Positions 39,157 through 48,992 are shown, counted from the stretch's first letter. The stretch is DNA of 64,000 nt from Lelliottia jeotgali (GCA_002271215.1 CP018628.1:620001-684000), one strand, 5' to 3'. Notes: generated by a model from the sequence alone, not told the origin. Made by a program: numbers and translations.

Positions 39157-40125
39157 ATGCCGAACATTACCTGGTGCGACCTGACCGATGACGTCTCTTT
39201 ATGGCCAGGATTGCCGCTCTCATTAAGTGGCGACGAGGTTATGCCTCTGGACTACCATGCAGGGCGTAGCGGCTGGCTGCTGTATGGCCGTGGCCTGAAT
39301 AAGCAACGCCTGACCCAATACCAAACCAAGCTTGGTGCGGCGATGGTCATCGTGGCGGCCTGGTGCGTGGACGATTATCAGGTGCTGCGTCTGGCCGGTT
39401 CATTGACGCCGCGCGCCACTCGTCTGGCGCATGACGCCGGGCTGGATGTGGCGCCGCTGGGGAAAATCCCACATCTGAAAACCCCTGGGCTGCTGGTGAT
39501 GGACATGGATTCGACCGCCATCCAGATCGAGTGCATCGATGAACTCGCTAAACTGGCCGGCAGCGGTGAGATGGTGGCGGAAGTAACCGAACGCGCGATG
39601 CGCGGTGAACTCGATTTTGCCGCCAGCCTGAAGCAGCGCGTCGCCACCCTGAAAGGGGCCGATGCCAATATTCTGCGCCAGGTGCGCGACACGCTGCCGC
39701 TGATGCCGGGGCTCACCCAACTGGTGCTGAAGCTCGAAACCCTCGGCTGGAAAGTGGCGATTGCCTCCGGCGGGTTCACCTTCTTCGCAGACTACCTGCG
39801 CGACAAACTGCATCTGACGACCGTAGTGGCGAACGAGCTGGAGATCCGCGACGGCAAGCTGACCGGGGAAGTGATCGGCGATATCGTGGATGCGCAGTAC
39901 AAAGCCAACACGCTCACGCGTCTGGCGGAAAAATATGAAATCCCGGTGACGCAGACCGTTGCCATCGGCGATGGCGCGAACGATCTGCCGATGATCAAAG
40001 TGGCAGGTCTGGGCATCGCCTATCATGCCAAGCCAAAAGTGAACGAAAAGACAGAAGTCACCATCCGTCATGCTGATCTGATGGGCGTGTTCTGCATCCT
40101 GTCCGGCAGTGTGAATCAGAAATAA
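39157..40125 (+). CDS. serB: Phosphoserine phosphatase
   Basis: A 322-residue HAD phosphatase catalysing the last step of serine synthesis. The N-terminal regulatory region (1-110) precedes motif I DMDST (D116, D118). Motif II lies in VAIASGGFTFF, the lysine in DIVDAQYKANTL and motif IV in AIGDGANDLPM. The start at 39157 (MPNITWCDL) matches E. coli and has AGGAGC upstream. It is followed after 13 bases by radA. Confidence 0.97.
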   Translation: MPNITWCDLTDDVSLWPGLPLSLSGDEVMPLDYHAGRSGWLLYGRGLNKQRLTQYQTKLGAAMVIVAAWCVDDYQVLRLAGSLTPRATRLAHDAGLDVAPLGKIPHLKTPGLLVMDMDSTAIQIECIDELAKLAGSGEMVAEVTERAMRGELDFAASLKQRVATLKGADANILRQVRDTLPLMPGLTQLVLKLETLGWKVAIASGGFTFFADYLRDKLHLTTVVANELEIRDGKLTGEVIGDIVDAQYKANTLTRLAEKYEIPVTQTVAIGDGANDLPMIKVAGLGIAYHAKPKVNEKTEVTIRHADLMGVFCILSGSVNQK

Positions 40126-40138
40126 TTAGAGGTAAACC

Positions 40139-41521
40139 GTGGCGAAAGCTCCAAAACGCGCATTTGTCTGTAATGAATGTGGTGCGGATTATCCGCGCTG
40201 GCAGGGGCAGTGCAGCGCCTGTCATGCCTGGAACACCATCACCGAAGTGCGCGTGGCCGCTTCGCCAACCGTGGCCCGCAATGAGCGTCTGACGGGCTAT
40301 GCAGGCAACGCGGGCGTCTCGAAAGTGCAAAAACTATCTGAGATCAGCCTCGATGAAGTCCCGCGCTTCTCCACCGGATTTAAAGAGTTCGACCGCGTAT
40401 TAGGCGGCGGAGTGGTGCCGGGCAGTGCGATCCTGATCGGCGGTAATCCAGGGGCGGGTAAATCGACGCTGCTGCTGCAAACTCTGTGTAAGCTCTCTGA
40501 GCAGATGAAAACCCTGTATGTCACCGGTGAAGAATCCCTGCAACAGGTGGCAATGCGCGCACACCGTCTCGGCCTGCCGACCGGTAATCTCAACATGCTG
40601 TCGGAAACCAGCATTGAACAGATTTGCATGATTGCCGATGAAGAGCAGCCGAAGCTGATGGTCATCGACTCCATCCAGGTGATGCACATGGCGGACATTC
40701 AGTCCTCGCCGGGTAGCGTGGCGCAGGTGCGCGAAACCGCGGCTTATCTGACGCGCTTCGCCAAAACGCGCGGCGTGGCGATCGTGATGGTTGGTCACGT
40801 CACCAAAGACGGCTCGCTGGCCGGTCCGAAAGTGCTGGAGCACTGCATCGACTGCTCGGTGATGCTCGACGGCGACGCTGATTCCCGCTTCCGCACCCTG
40901 CGCAGCCACAAAAACCGTTTTGGTGCCGTGAATGAGTTGGGCGTTTTCGCCATGACCGAACAGGGGCTGCGTGAAGTCAGTAACCCGTCGGCGATTTTCC
41001 TCAGCCGCGGCGAAGAAGAGACGCCAGGCAGTTCGGTGATGGTGCTCTGGGAAGGAACGCGCCCGCTGCTGGTTGAGATTCAGGCGCTGGTGGATCAATC
41101 GATGATGGGCAACCCGCGTCGCGTCGCGGTCGGTCTTGAGCAAAACCGTTTAGCGATTCTGCTGGCGGTACTGCACCGCCACGGCGGCCTGCAAATGGCG
41201 GATCAGGACGTGTTCGTCAACGTGGTTGGCGGCGTGAAAGTGACCGAAACCAGCGCCGATCTGGCGCTGCTCCTGGCGATGGTTTCCAGCCTGCGCAACC
41301 GCCCATTGCCACAGGACCTGGTGGTCTTCGGCGAAGTCGGGCTGGCGGGGGAAATTCGCCCGGTCCCGAGCGGTCAGGAACGTATTTCCGAAGCGGCAAA
41401 ACACGGTTTCCGCCGTGCGATTGTCCCGATTGCCAACGTACCGAAAAAAGTGCCGGAAGGGATGAAGATTTTCCCGGTGAAGAAACTGTCTGATGCGTTA
41501 AGCGTCTTTGACGACTTATAA
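40139..41521 (+). CDS. radA: DNA repair protein RadA (Sms)
   Basis: A 460-residue RecA-like ATPase that drives branch migration in recombinational repair. A C4 zinc finger (C11, C14, C25, C28) precedes Walker A GGNPGAGKSTLL, the RadA-specific KNRFG motif (SHKNRFGAVNELG) and a C-terminal Lon-protease-like domain. GTG start with AGAGGT upstream. Length as in E. coli. Part of serB-radA-nadR. Confidence 0.97.
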   Translation: MAKAPKRAFVCNECGADYPRWQGQCSACHAWNTITEVRVAASPTVARNERLTGYAGNAGVSKVQKLSEISLDEVPRFSTGFKEFDRVLGGGVVPGSAILIGGNPGAGKSTLLLQTLCKLSEQMKTLYVTGEESLQQVAMRAHRLGLPTGNLNMLSETSIEQICMIADEEQPKLMVIDSIQVMHMADIQSSPGSVAQVRETAAYLTRFAKTRGVAIVMVGHVTKDGSLAGPKVLEHCIDCSVMLDGDADSRFRTLRSHKNRFGAVNELGVFAMTEQGLREVSNPSAIFLSRGEEETPGSSVMVLWEGTRPLLVEIQALVDQSMMGNPRRVAVGLEQNRLAILLAVLHRHGGLQMADQDVFVNVVGGVKVTETSADLALLLAMVSSLRNRPLPQDLVVFGEVGLAGEIRPVPSGQERISEAAKHGFRRAIVPIANVPKKVPEGMKIFPVKKLSDALSVFDDL

Positions 41522-41587
41522 TATTTAAGTTCGTATCTTATTGGCGGGGGCGTCTTGCTGACCCGCCTCACTTAGCAGGAGGCTCTT

Positions 41588-42820
41588 GTGTCAACATTTG
41601 ACTATCTTAAAACCGCAATCCGCCAGAAGGGCTGCACCTTGCAGCAGGTGGCGGAAGCCAGCGGGATGACCAAGGGCTATTTAAGCCAGCTTCTGAATGC
41701 CAAAATCAAAAGCCCGAGCGCGCAAAAGCTGGAAGCGTTGCACCGCTTTCTGGGCCTCGAATTTCCGCGCATGCAAAAGAACATCGGCGTGGTGTTCGGC
41801 AAATTCTATCCGCTGCACACCGGCCATATCTATCTGATTCAGCGCGCCTGTAGCCAGGTTGATGAGCTGCATATCATCATGGGTTACGACGACACGCGTG
41901 ACCGTGCGCTTTTCGAAGACAGCGCCATGTCCCAGCAGCCCACCGTCTCAGACCGCCTGCGTTGGCTGCTCCAGACCTTTAAATACCAAAAAAATATTCG
42001 CATTCATGCCTTTAACGAAGAGGGCATGGAGCCGTATCCACACGGTTGGGATGTGTGGAGTAACGGCATCAAAGCCTTTATGGAAGAGAAGGGTATCGCC
42101 CCTAACTGGATCTACACCTCTGAAGAGTCCGATGCGCCGCAGTTCCGCGAGCACCTTGGCACCGAAACGGTGCTGATCGACCCGAAACGTACCTTCATGA
42201 ACATCAGTGGCGGGCAGATCCGCGAAAACCCGTTCCGCTACTGGGATTACATCCCGACTGAAGTAAAACCGTTCTTTGTGCGCACCGTGGCGATTCTGGG
42301 CGGTGAATCAAGCGGTAAATCCACGCTGGTCAACAAGCTGGCAAACATCTTCAACACCAGCAGCGCGTGGGAATACGGACGCGATTATGTCTTCTCGCAT
42401 CTGGGCGGCGATGAGATGGCGCTCCAGTATTCCGACTACGACAAAATCGCGCTCGGCCACGCTCAGTACATTGATTTCGCGGTGAAATACGCCAACAAGG
42501 TCGCGTTTGTCGATACGGATTTTGTCACCACCCAGGCGTTCTGTAAAAAGTACGAAGGGCGTGAGCACCCGTTTGTTCAGGCGCTGATTGATGAATATCG
42601 TTTTGATCTGGTGATCCTGCTGGAAAACAACACGCCGTGGGTCGCAGACGGGATGCGCAGCCTCGGCAGCTCCGTTGATCGTAAAGAGTTCCAGACCATG
42701 CTGGTGGATATGCTGCGCGAGAATAACGTCGAGTTTGTTCACGTCGAAGAGTCGGACTACGATGGCCGCTTCCTGCGCTGTGTGGAGCTGGTGAAGGAGT
42801 TGATGGGGGAGCGGGAGTAA
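41588..42820 (+). CDS. nadR: NadR: NAD regulator, NMN adenylyltransferase and ribosylnicotinamide kinase
   Basis: A 410-residue trifunctional protein. An N-terminal HTH (about 1-55, GMTKGYLSQLLNAK) represses NAD biosynthesis genes. The NMN adenylyltransferase domain carries GKFYPLHTGH. The C-terminal ribosylnicotinamide kinase domain carries Walker A GGESSGKST. GTG start (41588) with AGGAGG upstream. Last gene of serB-radA-nadR. Confidence 0.96.
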   Translation: MSTFDYLKTAIRQKGCTLQQVAEASGMTKGYLSQLLNAKIKSPSAQKLEALHRFLGLEFPRMQKNIGVVFGKFYPLHTGHIYLIQRACSQVDELHIIMGYDDTRDRALFEDSAMSQQPTVSDRLRWLLQTFKYQKNIRIHAFNEEGMEPYPHGWDVWSNGIKAFMEEKGIAPNWIYTSEESDAPQFREHLGTETVLIDPKRTFMNISGGQIRENPFRYWDYIPTEVKPFFVRTVAILGGESSGKSTLVNKLANIFNTSSAWEYGRDYVFSHLGGDEMALQYSDYDKIALGHAQYIDFAVKYANKVAFVDTDFVTTQAFCKKYEGREHPFVQALIDEYRFDLVILLENNTPWVADGMRSLGSSVDRKEFQTMLVDMLRENNVEFVHVEESDYDGRFLRCVELVKELMGERE

Positions 42821-42837
42821 AGACTGCTCCGATCGAT

Positions 42838-42873
42838 CCCCTCTCCCTTTGGGAGAGGGTTAGGGTGAGGGGG
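42838..42873. repeat. Partial palindrome cassette, copy D
   Basis: CCCTCTCCC-TTT-GGGAGAGGG followed by TTAGGGTGAGGGGGC. This is the second half of the cassette without the GGCAAC terminator, between the convergent nadR and dehydrogenase genes. It may act as their bidirectional terminator. Confidence 0.75.
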
Positions 42874-42881
42874 CAATGACC

Positions 42882-43883
42882 TCAGAACGCCACCACCACT
42901 TTTCCGCGCATATGCCCGTCCAGCACTTTGCGGTGTGCCTCGGTGATGCTCTCCACGCTTAAACCGTGCAGGGTTTCGCTCAGCGAACTTTCCACCACGC
43001 CAGCATCAACCAGCTTCGCCACCTCATTCAGGATCTCGCCCTGACGCGCCATGTCTGCGGTCTGGTACATGCTGCGGGTGTACATAAACTCCCAGTGCAG
43101 TGCAGCAGATTTTGACTTCAGCTTACTCTGATCCAGCGGATGGTCGTTCTCCACGATGGTGCAAATATGCCCCTGCGGCGCAATCAGTTCGCTGACTGCG
43201 TCCCAGTGTCCGTCGGTGTCATTGAGGATGAAAATGTAGTCGACGAATTTGATGTCGTGCTTCGCCAGCTCGCCCTTCAGGTCACGATAATTCACCACCA
43301 GATCGGCGCCGCGATCCCGGCACCATTGGGCTGAGTCCTCGCGAGAGGCGGTGGCGATCACCTTGATCTTGCTGTTGTGTTTGGCGAAGGGGATCGCCAG
43401 CGATCCGACGCCACCCGCACCGCCGATGATCAGCAGCGTTTTGTCCGATCCAGCGTCCTGAATATGCAGGCGTTCAAACAGTCCTTCCCATGCCGTCAGT
43501 GCGGTTAAAGGCAGTGCCGCGGCGGCGGCCCAGTCGAGGCTTTGCGGTTTGTGGCCGACGATGCGCGCGTCAATCAGCTGGTGGGTGGTGTTGCTGCCCG
43601 GACGGGTGATGTCACCGGCGTACCACACTTCGTCACCGGCTTTGAACTGCGTGACACTCGCGCCGACCACTTTCACAATGCCGCTCGCGTCCCAGCCGAG
43701 AATGCGCGGTGCTTGCAGGCCGTTCTTACTCAAGCCCGCATGGACTTTGGTATCGACCGGGTTCACGGAAACGGCTTTCACTTCGACCAGCAGATCGTGC
43801 TCGCCGGGTTGCGGCATCGGCTGGGTAATTTCAATAAAAACAGACGGCTGGTCTGGATTAACGGCGATAGCTTTAACGGACAT
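42882..43883 (-). CDS. Zinc-type alcohol dehydrogenase/quinone oxidoreductase family protein (MDR)
   Basis: A 333-residue medium-chain dehydrogenase/reductase. An N-terminal GroES-like domain (AVSVNPVDTKVHAG, ILGWDASGIV) is followed by a Rossmann domain with LLIIGGAGGVGSLAIPFAK for NAD(P)H. The usual zinc-ligand cysteines are absent, so a zinc-independent quinone/enal reductase is likelier than a true alcohol dehydrogenase. It is divergent from a LysR gene with a 106-base gap, implying regulation by it. Not between nadR and ettA in E. coli K-12. Confidence 0.88.
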   Translation of the reverse strand: MSVKAIAVNPDQPSVFIEITQPMPQPGEHDLLVEVKAVSVNPVDTKVHAGLSKNGLQAPRILGWDASGIVKVVGASVTQFKAGDEVWYAGDITRPGSNTTHQLIDARIVGHKPQSLDWAAAAALPLTALTAWEGLFERLHIQDAGSDKTLLIIGGAGGVGSLAIPFAKHNSKIKVIATASREDSAQWCRDRGADLVVNYRDLKGELAKHDIKFVDYIFILNDTDGHWDAVSELIAPQGHICTIVENDHPLDQSKLKSKSAALHWEFMYTRSMYQTADMARQGEILNEVAKLVDAGVVESSLSETLHGLSVESITEAHRKVLDGHMRGKVVVAF

Positions 43884-43989
43884 GGTGAACTCCTCATGGA
43901 ATACGTGTGTTGAGGCTAGTCTATTAAGTCACCACTTGCGTGATAAGATGGACAATCAATAACAAAGTGTTCGCATGAGATGAACAATT

Positions 43990-44889
43990 ATGTTTAAGCA
44001 GCTTCAGGATATGGCCCTGTTTGCGCTGGTGGCGGAGATGGGCAGTTTTACCGCGGCGGCGCAAAAAGCGGGGCTGCCGAAATCGAGCGTCAGCCAGCGC
44101 GTTAGTCAGCTTGAGCAGCAGGTAGGCATCCGGCTGCTGAACCGCACCACCCGCAAACTCAATTTAACTTTTGCGGGCGAGCACTATCTGGTGCATTGCC
44201 GCGAGATGCTGGCGGCCAGCGAGCGGGCGGAATACGCCATTCAGCGCCTGCGCGATAATCCCGGTGGACGGCTGCGCGTCACTTCCCCGGCGGGAATTGG
44301 CGCGACGCTGCTGGCGCATCTGAATGCGGAATTTCAGCGCCGATACCCGGACGTTTCTCTCGATGTCTGTATTTCCGATGATGTGCAGGATCTGGTGCAG
44401 TCGGGCTATGACGTGGCGCTGCGCACCGGTAAACCGCAGGATTCTTCTCTGATTGGCCGCAAGATTGGCAATTGCCCGCGCTACATGCTGGCCTCACCCG
44501 AGTATCTGGCACGTTTTGCCCCGCTGGAGCATCCGCGCCAGTTGGTCGAACACCGGTGTATTACGCACAAGGCCTGGCCGGAGTGGCTTTTACGCCATAA
44601 CGACGAGGATTTTCGTCATCTGCCGAACAATGCCCACGTGACGGATAACCTGGTCTACGCCCGCGAAAGTGCCATCGCACGCGCGGGAATCACGCTGCTG
44701 CCCGCATTTTTGCTGGAAGATAAAATCGAGAAGGGCGCGCTGGTGCAGGTTTTGCCGGAATGGAGCGTGGAAGGAAACGAGCTGTGGCTGGTCTATCCGA
44801 GCAGGAAACTGAATTCACCTGCGCTGATGAGCTATATCCAGTTTGCGATGCAGTTTGATGAGGTGAAGCGGTTTTACGTTGGGGTGTGA
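43990..44889 (+). CDS. LysR-family transcriptional regulator
   Basis: A 299-residue LTTR. The N-terminal winged helix (1-62) contains MGSFTAAAQKAGLPKSSVSQ and QQVGIRLLNRTTRKL. The C-terminal substrate-binding domain (about 90-295) contains GRLRVTSPAGIGATLLAH. Divergent arrangement with the dehydrogenase is the usual LTTR-target layout. The inducer is unknown. Confidence 0.9.
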   Translation: MFKQLQDMALFALVAEMGSFTAAAQKAGLPKSSVSQRVSQLEQQVGIRLLNRTTRKLNLTFAGEHYLVHCREMLAASERAEYAIQRLRDNPGGRLRVTSPAGIGATLLAHLNAEFQRRYPDVSLDVCISDDVQDLVQSGYDVALRTGKPQDSSLIGRKIGNCPRYMLASPEYLARFAPLEHPRQLVEHRCITHKAWPEWLLRHNDEDFRHLPNNAHVTDNLVYARESAIARAGITLLPAFLLEDKIEKGALVQVLPEWSVEGNELWLVYPSRKLNSPALMSYIQFAMQFDEVKRFYVGV

Positions 44890-44910
44890 TTGCCGGGGGA
44901 ATAGTGCGGC

Positions 44911-44985
44911 CTGGTGCCCTCACCCCGGCCCTCTCCCACGGGAGAGGGAGAAAACATAAAAAACGGCAACCGAAGTTGCCGTTTT
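44911..44985 (-). repeat. Terminator-plus-palindrome cassette, copy C (inverted)
   Basis: On the minus strand: terminator ACGGCAAC-TTCG-GTTGCCGT then TTTTTATGTTTTCT, hairpin CCCTCTCCC-GTG-GGAGAGGG and GGGTGAGGGCACCAG. It directly follows the ettA stop and should terminate it. Confidence 0.87.
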
Positions 44986-44989
44986 GCTT

Positions 44990-46657
44990 TTATTTCGAAA
45001 TACGCTTGTACTTGATACGTTTTGGCTCCAGCGCATCCGCGCCGAGGGTACGTTTCTTGTACTCTTCGTATTCGGTGAAGTTACCTTCGAAGAACTCCAC
45101 TTTACCCTCGTCCTGGTAATCCAGAATGTGGGTCGCGATACGGTCAAGGAACCAACGGTCGTGCGAGATAACCATTGCACAGCCTGGGAACTCCAGCATG
45201 GCGTTTTCCAGCGCGCGCAGGGTTTCGATGTCCAGGTCGTTGGTTGGTTCATCGAGCAGCAGCACGTTACCGCCAACCTGCAGCAGTTTCGCCAGATGCA
45301 GACGACCGCGCTCACCACCGGACAGTTCGCCGACGCGTTTACCCTGATCGACACCTTTGAAGTTGAAGCGGCCAACGTAGGCACGGCTTGGCATCTCGGT
45401 GTTGCCGATACGCATAATATCCTGCCCGCCGGAGACTTCTTCCCACACGGTTTTGCTGTTATCCATCGCGTCACGGAACTGGTCAACGGAGGCCAGTTTC
45501 ACGGTATCGCCCAGCGTAATGGTGCCGCTGTCAGGTTGTTCCTGACCGGACATCATGCGGAACAGCGTCGATTTACCCGCGCCGTTAGGACCGATGATCC
45601 CGACAATCGCCCCTTTCGGCACGGAGAAGCTCAGGTCGTCGATCAGCACACGGTCGCCGTAGGACTTACGCAGATTGCTCACTTCAACGACTTTATCGCC
45701 CAGACGTGCTCCAGGTGGAATAAACAGTTCGTTGGTTTCGTTACGTTTCTGGTATTCGGAATTGTTCAGCTCTTCAAAGCGTGCCAGACGGGCTTTGCCC
45801 TTAGACTGACGGCCTTTCGCGCCCTGACGAACCCACTCAAGCTCTTTCTCAATCGATTTACGACGAGCGGCTTCCTGAGAGGCTTCCTGCGCCAGACGCT
45901 GATCTTTCTGCTCCAGCCAGGAGGAGTAGTTGCCTTCCCACGGAATACCTTCACCACGGTCCAGCTCCAGGATCCAGCCCGCCACATTATCGAGGAAGTA
46001 ACGGTCGTGGGTAATCGCCACAACGGTCCCTTCGAAGTCGTGCAGGAAGCGTTCCAGCCAGGCGACGGATTCGGCATCCAGGTGGTTCGTCGGTTCGTCG
46101 AGCAGCAGCATGTCTGGCTTTTCCAGCAACAGACGGCACAGCGCGACGCGGCGGCGTTCACCACCGGACAGTTTTTCAATTTTCGCGTCCCAGTCTGGCA
46201 GGCGCAGGGCATCGGCCGCACGCTCCAGCTGGACGTTCAGGTTGTGACCGTCGTGCGCCTGGATAATTTCTTCGAATTTACCCTGTTGCGCCGCCAGTTT
46301 GTCGAAGTCAGCATCCGGTTCAGCGTACTTCGCGTACACCTCATCCAGACCTTTCAGCGCGTTAACGACTTCGGCAACGGCTTCTTCGACGGATTCGCGA
46401 ACGGTGTGTTCCGGGTTTAGCTTCGGTTCCTGCGGCAGATAGCCGATTTTAAGGCCCGGCTGTGGACGAGCTTCACCTTCGATGTCTGTATCGATGCCCG
46501 CCATGATGCGCAGCAGGGTGGACTTACCGGCACCGTTGAGACCCAGGACACCGATTTTTGCGCCCGGGAAGAAGCTCAGCGAGATATTTTTCAGAATATG
46601 GCGTTTCGGCGGAACGACTTTGCCGACACGATGCATGGTATAAACGAATTGAGCCAC
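44990..46657 (-). CDS. ettA: Energy-dependent translational throttle protein EttA (ABC-F)
   Basis: A 555-residue ABC-F protein that binds the ribosomal E site and gates the first elongation step according to ATP/ADP. Two nucleotide domains carry Walker A GLNGAGKSTLL and GPNGAGKSTLF and signatures LSGGERRRVAL and LSGGERGRLHL. The PtIM linker lies between (about residues 242-322). No transmembrane part. Same length as E. coli EttA. Confidence 0.97.
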   Translation of the reverse strand: MAQFVYTMHRVGKVVPPKRHILKNISLSFFPGAKIGVLGLNGAGKSTLLRIMAGIDTDIEGEARPQPGLKIGYLPQEPKLNPEHTVRESVEEAVAEVVNALKGLDEVYAKYAEPDADFDKLAAQQGKFEEIIQAHDGHNLNVQLERAADALRLPDWDAKIEKLSGGERRRVALCRLLLEKPDMLLLDEPTNHLDAESVAWLERFLHDFEGTVVAITHDRYFLDNVAGWILELDRGEGIPWEGNYSSWLEQKDQRLAQEASQEAARRKSIEKELEWVRQGAKGRQSKGKARLARFEELNNSEYQKRNETNELFIPPGARLGDKVVEVSNLRKSYGDRVLIDDLSFSVPKGAIVGIIGPNGAGKSTLFRMMSGQEQPDSGTITLGDTVKLASVDQFRDAMDNSKTVWEEVSGGQDIMRIGNTEMPSRAYVGRFNFKGVDQGKRVGELSGGERGRLHLAKLLQVGGNVLLLDEPTNDLDIETLRALENAMLEFPGCAMVISHDRWFLDRIATHILDYQDEGKVEFFEGNFTEYEEYKKRTLGADALEPKRIKYKRISK

Positions 46658-46883
46658 GTGGACTTCGCCTCTTTTATCGTGAAGAAAATAGAATTCAACT
46701 GCGAAGTGTAGCCTTTTTCAGTGCCTAATCCCAGACACGAACGTCGGGAGTGTTAAAGCACGCAAGAAAGGTAAAAAAGTGTCCATGACGTGGCGCGTTG
46801 CCTTATGCCTGGTTAGCATAGATCCATTACATTTTTACGTGGCACGACGCTGCAACTGTATTTAACACATTGAGGAAGAGCTT

Positions 46884-48821
46884 GTGGAAAAAGCCAAACA
46901 GGTGGTCTGGCGTCTGCTGGCTGCCAGCGTATGCGTGATGACGATAAGCCACGCAGCGCATGCCGATTCACTGGATGAACAGCGTAACCGCTATGCGCAG
47001 ATCAAGCAGGCGTGGGACAGCAAGCAGATGGATACCGTGCAGGCACTGATGCCGACGCTGAAAGAATATCCGCTGTACCCGTATCTGGAATACCGCCAGA
47101 TTACCGACGATCTCATGAACCAGCCGACGCTCACCGTTGCCAATTTTATCCAGGCCAACCCGACGTTGCCGCCTGCTCGAACTCTACAGTCACGCTTTGT
47201 GAACGAACTGGCGCGACGTGAAGACTGGCGCGGCCTGCTGGCGTTCAGCCCGCAAAAACCAGGTACCACCGAAGCGCAGTGTAATTTCTATTACGCCAAA
47301 TGGGCGACAGGCCAGCAGCAGGAAGCCTGGGACGGTGCGAAAGAGCTGTGGCTCACCGGCAAAAATCAGCCTAACGCCTGTGATTCCCTGTTCGGGGCTT
47401 GGCGTGCGTCGGGCCAGCAAGACCCGCTGGCGTACCTCGAACGTATTCGCCTGGCGATGAAAGCGGGTAATACGCGCCTCGTGACTACGCTCGCAGGGCA
47501 AATGCCTTCCGATTATCAGACCATTTCCACGGCGGTTATTCAGCTTGCCAACGATCCGAATTCTGTTCTGACTTTTGCTCGCTCAACGGGCGCGACCGAT
47601 TTCACTCGTCAGATGGCGGCGGTGGCCTTTACCAGCGTGGCGCGTGACGACGTTGAAAATGCGCGGCTGATGATTCCGCAACTGGTTCAGGCGCAGCAGC
47701 TTAACGATGATCAAACTCAGGATTTGCGCGATATCGTCGCATGGCGTTTGATGGGCACCGATGTGACCGACGAACAGGCGCGCTGGCGTGACGACGCGAT
47801 CATGCGCTCAAATTCGACCTCGCTTGTCGAACGTCGGGTGCGCATGGCGCTGGGCGCTGGCGATCGCCGTGGTCTTAATACCTGGCTTTCCCGCTTGCCG
47901 ATGGATGCCAAAGAAAAAGATGAATGGCGCTACTGGCAGGCCGATTTGCTGATGGAGCGCGGGCGTGATGACGAAGCGAAAGAGATCCTCCATTCTCTGA
48001 TGCAGCAGCGTGGGTTCTACCCGATGGCGGCGGCGCAGCGTCTGGGCGAGGAGTACACGCTCAAAATCGACAAAGCTCCGACCAACCTCAACTCAGCTCT
48101 GGTTCAGGGGGCAGAAATGGCGCGCGTACGCGAGCTGATGTACTGGGGAATGGACAACACGGCGCGCAGCGAGTGGGCCAATCTGGTGACCAGCCGTACT
48201 ACCGATGAAAAAGCGCAGCTGGCGCGTTATGCCTTTGATAATCGCTGGTGGGATCTGAGCGTTCAGGCAACGATCGCCGGTAAATTGTGGGATCATCTGG
48301 AAGAGCGTTTCCCGCTGGCCTATAAAGATCTGTTCGATCGCTACACCAGCGGAAAAGACATTCCGCAGAGTTATGCGATGGCAATTGCTCGTCAGGAAAG
48401 TGCATGGAACCCTAAAGTGCGCTCACCGGTGGGGGCCAGCGGCCTGATGCAAATCATGCCTGGCACCGCCACGCATACGGTGAAGATGTTTAATATTCCA
48501 GGCTACAGCAGCCCGTCGCAGCTGTTGGACCCGGATACCAACATCAATATCGGCACCAGCTATTTGCAGTATGTCTATTCCCAGTTCGGCAATAACCGCA
48601 TCTTCTCGTCTGCGGCCTACAACGCAGGGCCTGGACGCGTGCGTACCTGGCTTGGCAACAGCGCCGGGCGCATCGACGCTGTGGCGTTTGTCGAGAGCAT
48701 TCCGTTCTCTGAAACACGCGGTTATGTGAAGAATGTGCTGGCGTATGACGCTTACTATCGCTACTTCATGGGGCAGAAAGATACCCTGATGAGCGACGCC
48801 GAGTGGCAGAGAAAGTATTAA
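46884..48821 (+). CDS. slt: Soluble lytic murein transglycosylase Slt70
   Basis: A 645-residue periplasmic enzyme that cleaves peptidoglycan to 1,6-anhydro-muropeptides. Signal peptide (about 1-27), a long alpha-helical U and L superhelical region, then the lysozyme-like catalytic domain with IARQESAWNPKV (catalytic Glu near residue 505), SPVGASGLMQIMPGTA and AAYNAGPGRVRTWL. GTG start with GAGGAAGAG upstream. Same length as E. coli Slt. Confidence 0.97.
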   Translation: MEKAKQVVWRLLAASVCVMTISHAAHADSLDEQRNRYAQIKQAWDSKQMDTVQALMPTLKEYPLYPYLEYRQITDDLMNQPTLTVANFIQANPTLPPARTLQSRFVNELARREDWRGLLAFSPQKPGTTEAQCNFYYAKWATGQQQEAWDGAKELWLTGKNQPNACDSLFGAWRASGQQDPLAYLERIRLAMKAGNTRLVTTLAGQMPSDYQTISTAVIQLANDPNSVLTFARSTGATDFTRQMAAVAFTSVARDDVENARLMIPQLVQAQQLNDDQTQDLRDIVAWRLMGTDVTDEQARWRDDAIMRSNSTSLVERRVRMALGAGDRRGLNTWLSRLPMDAKEKDEWRYWQADLLMERGRDDEAKEILHSLMQQRGFYPMAAAQRLGEEYTLKIDKAPTNLNSALVQGAEMARVRELMYWGMDNTARSEWANLVTSRTTDEKAQLARYAFDNRWWDLSVQATIAGKLWDHLEERFPLAYKDLFDRYTSGKDIPQSYAMAIARQESAWNPKVRSPVGASGLMQIMPGTATHTVKMFNIPGYSSPSQLLDPDTNINIGTSYLQYVYSQFGNNRIFSSAAYNAGPGRVRTWLGNSAGRIDAVAFVESIPFSETRGYVKNVLAYDAYYRYFMGQKDTLMSDAEWQRKY

Positions 48822-48835
48822 TTACGTACACAAAA

Positions 48836-48940
48836 TCATTCAAGTTGCATCGCGGCGGCAAGCCTGTGAATCCCCGGGAGCTTACATTAGTAAGTGACCG
48901 GGGTGAGCAGGCGGAGCCAACAAAGATGCAGATGGAATGA
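48836..48940. repeat. ERIC (IRU) element
   Basis: An imperfect 105-base palindrome, TCATTCAAGTTGCATC...GATGCAGATGGAATGA. Its centre GTGAATCCCCGGGAGCTTAC...AGTAAGTGACCGGGGTGAG matches the classic ERIC core used for ERIC-PCR. It lies between slt and trpR, ending 18 bases before the trpR operator. Confidence 0.92.
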
Positions 48941-48957
48941 TGAAGTGTATGTTATGC

Positions 48958-48979
48958 TTGTACTCGTCTAAGAGTACAA
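48958..48979 (+). promoter_or_regulatory. TrpR operator of trpR
   Basis: Inverted repeat TTGTACTC-GTCTAA-GAGTACAA, with the GTACT/AGTAC half-sites of Trp repressor operators, 14 bases before the trpR ATG. It indicates autoregulation as in E. coli. Confidence 0.88.
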
Positions 48980-48992
48980 ACGGCGGCATAAC

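Noticed and set aside
44984..46420. 478-codon open frame antisense to ettA
   Set aside because: Antisense shadow of ettA; His/Gln/Phe-rich and without a ribosome site.
48841..48940. Palindrome before trpR as an sRNA or riboswitch
   Set aside because: Its core matches the ERIC consensus, which explains the structure without a local RNA function.
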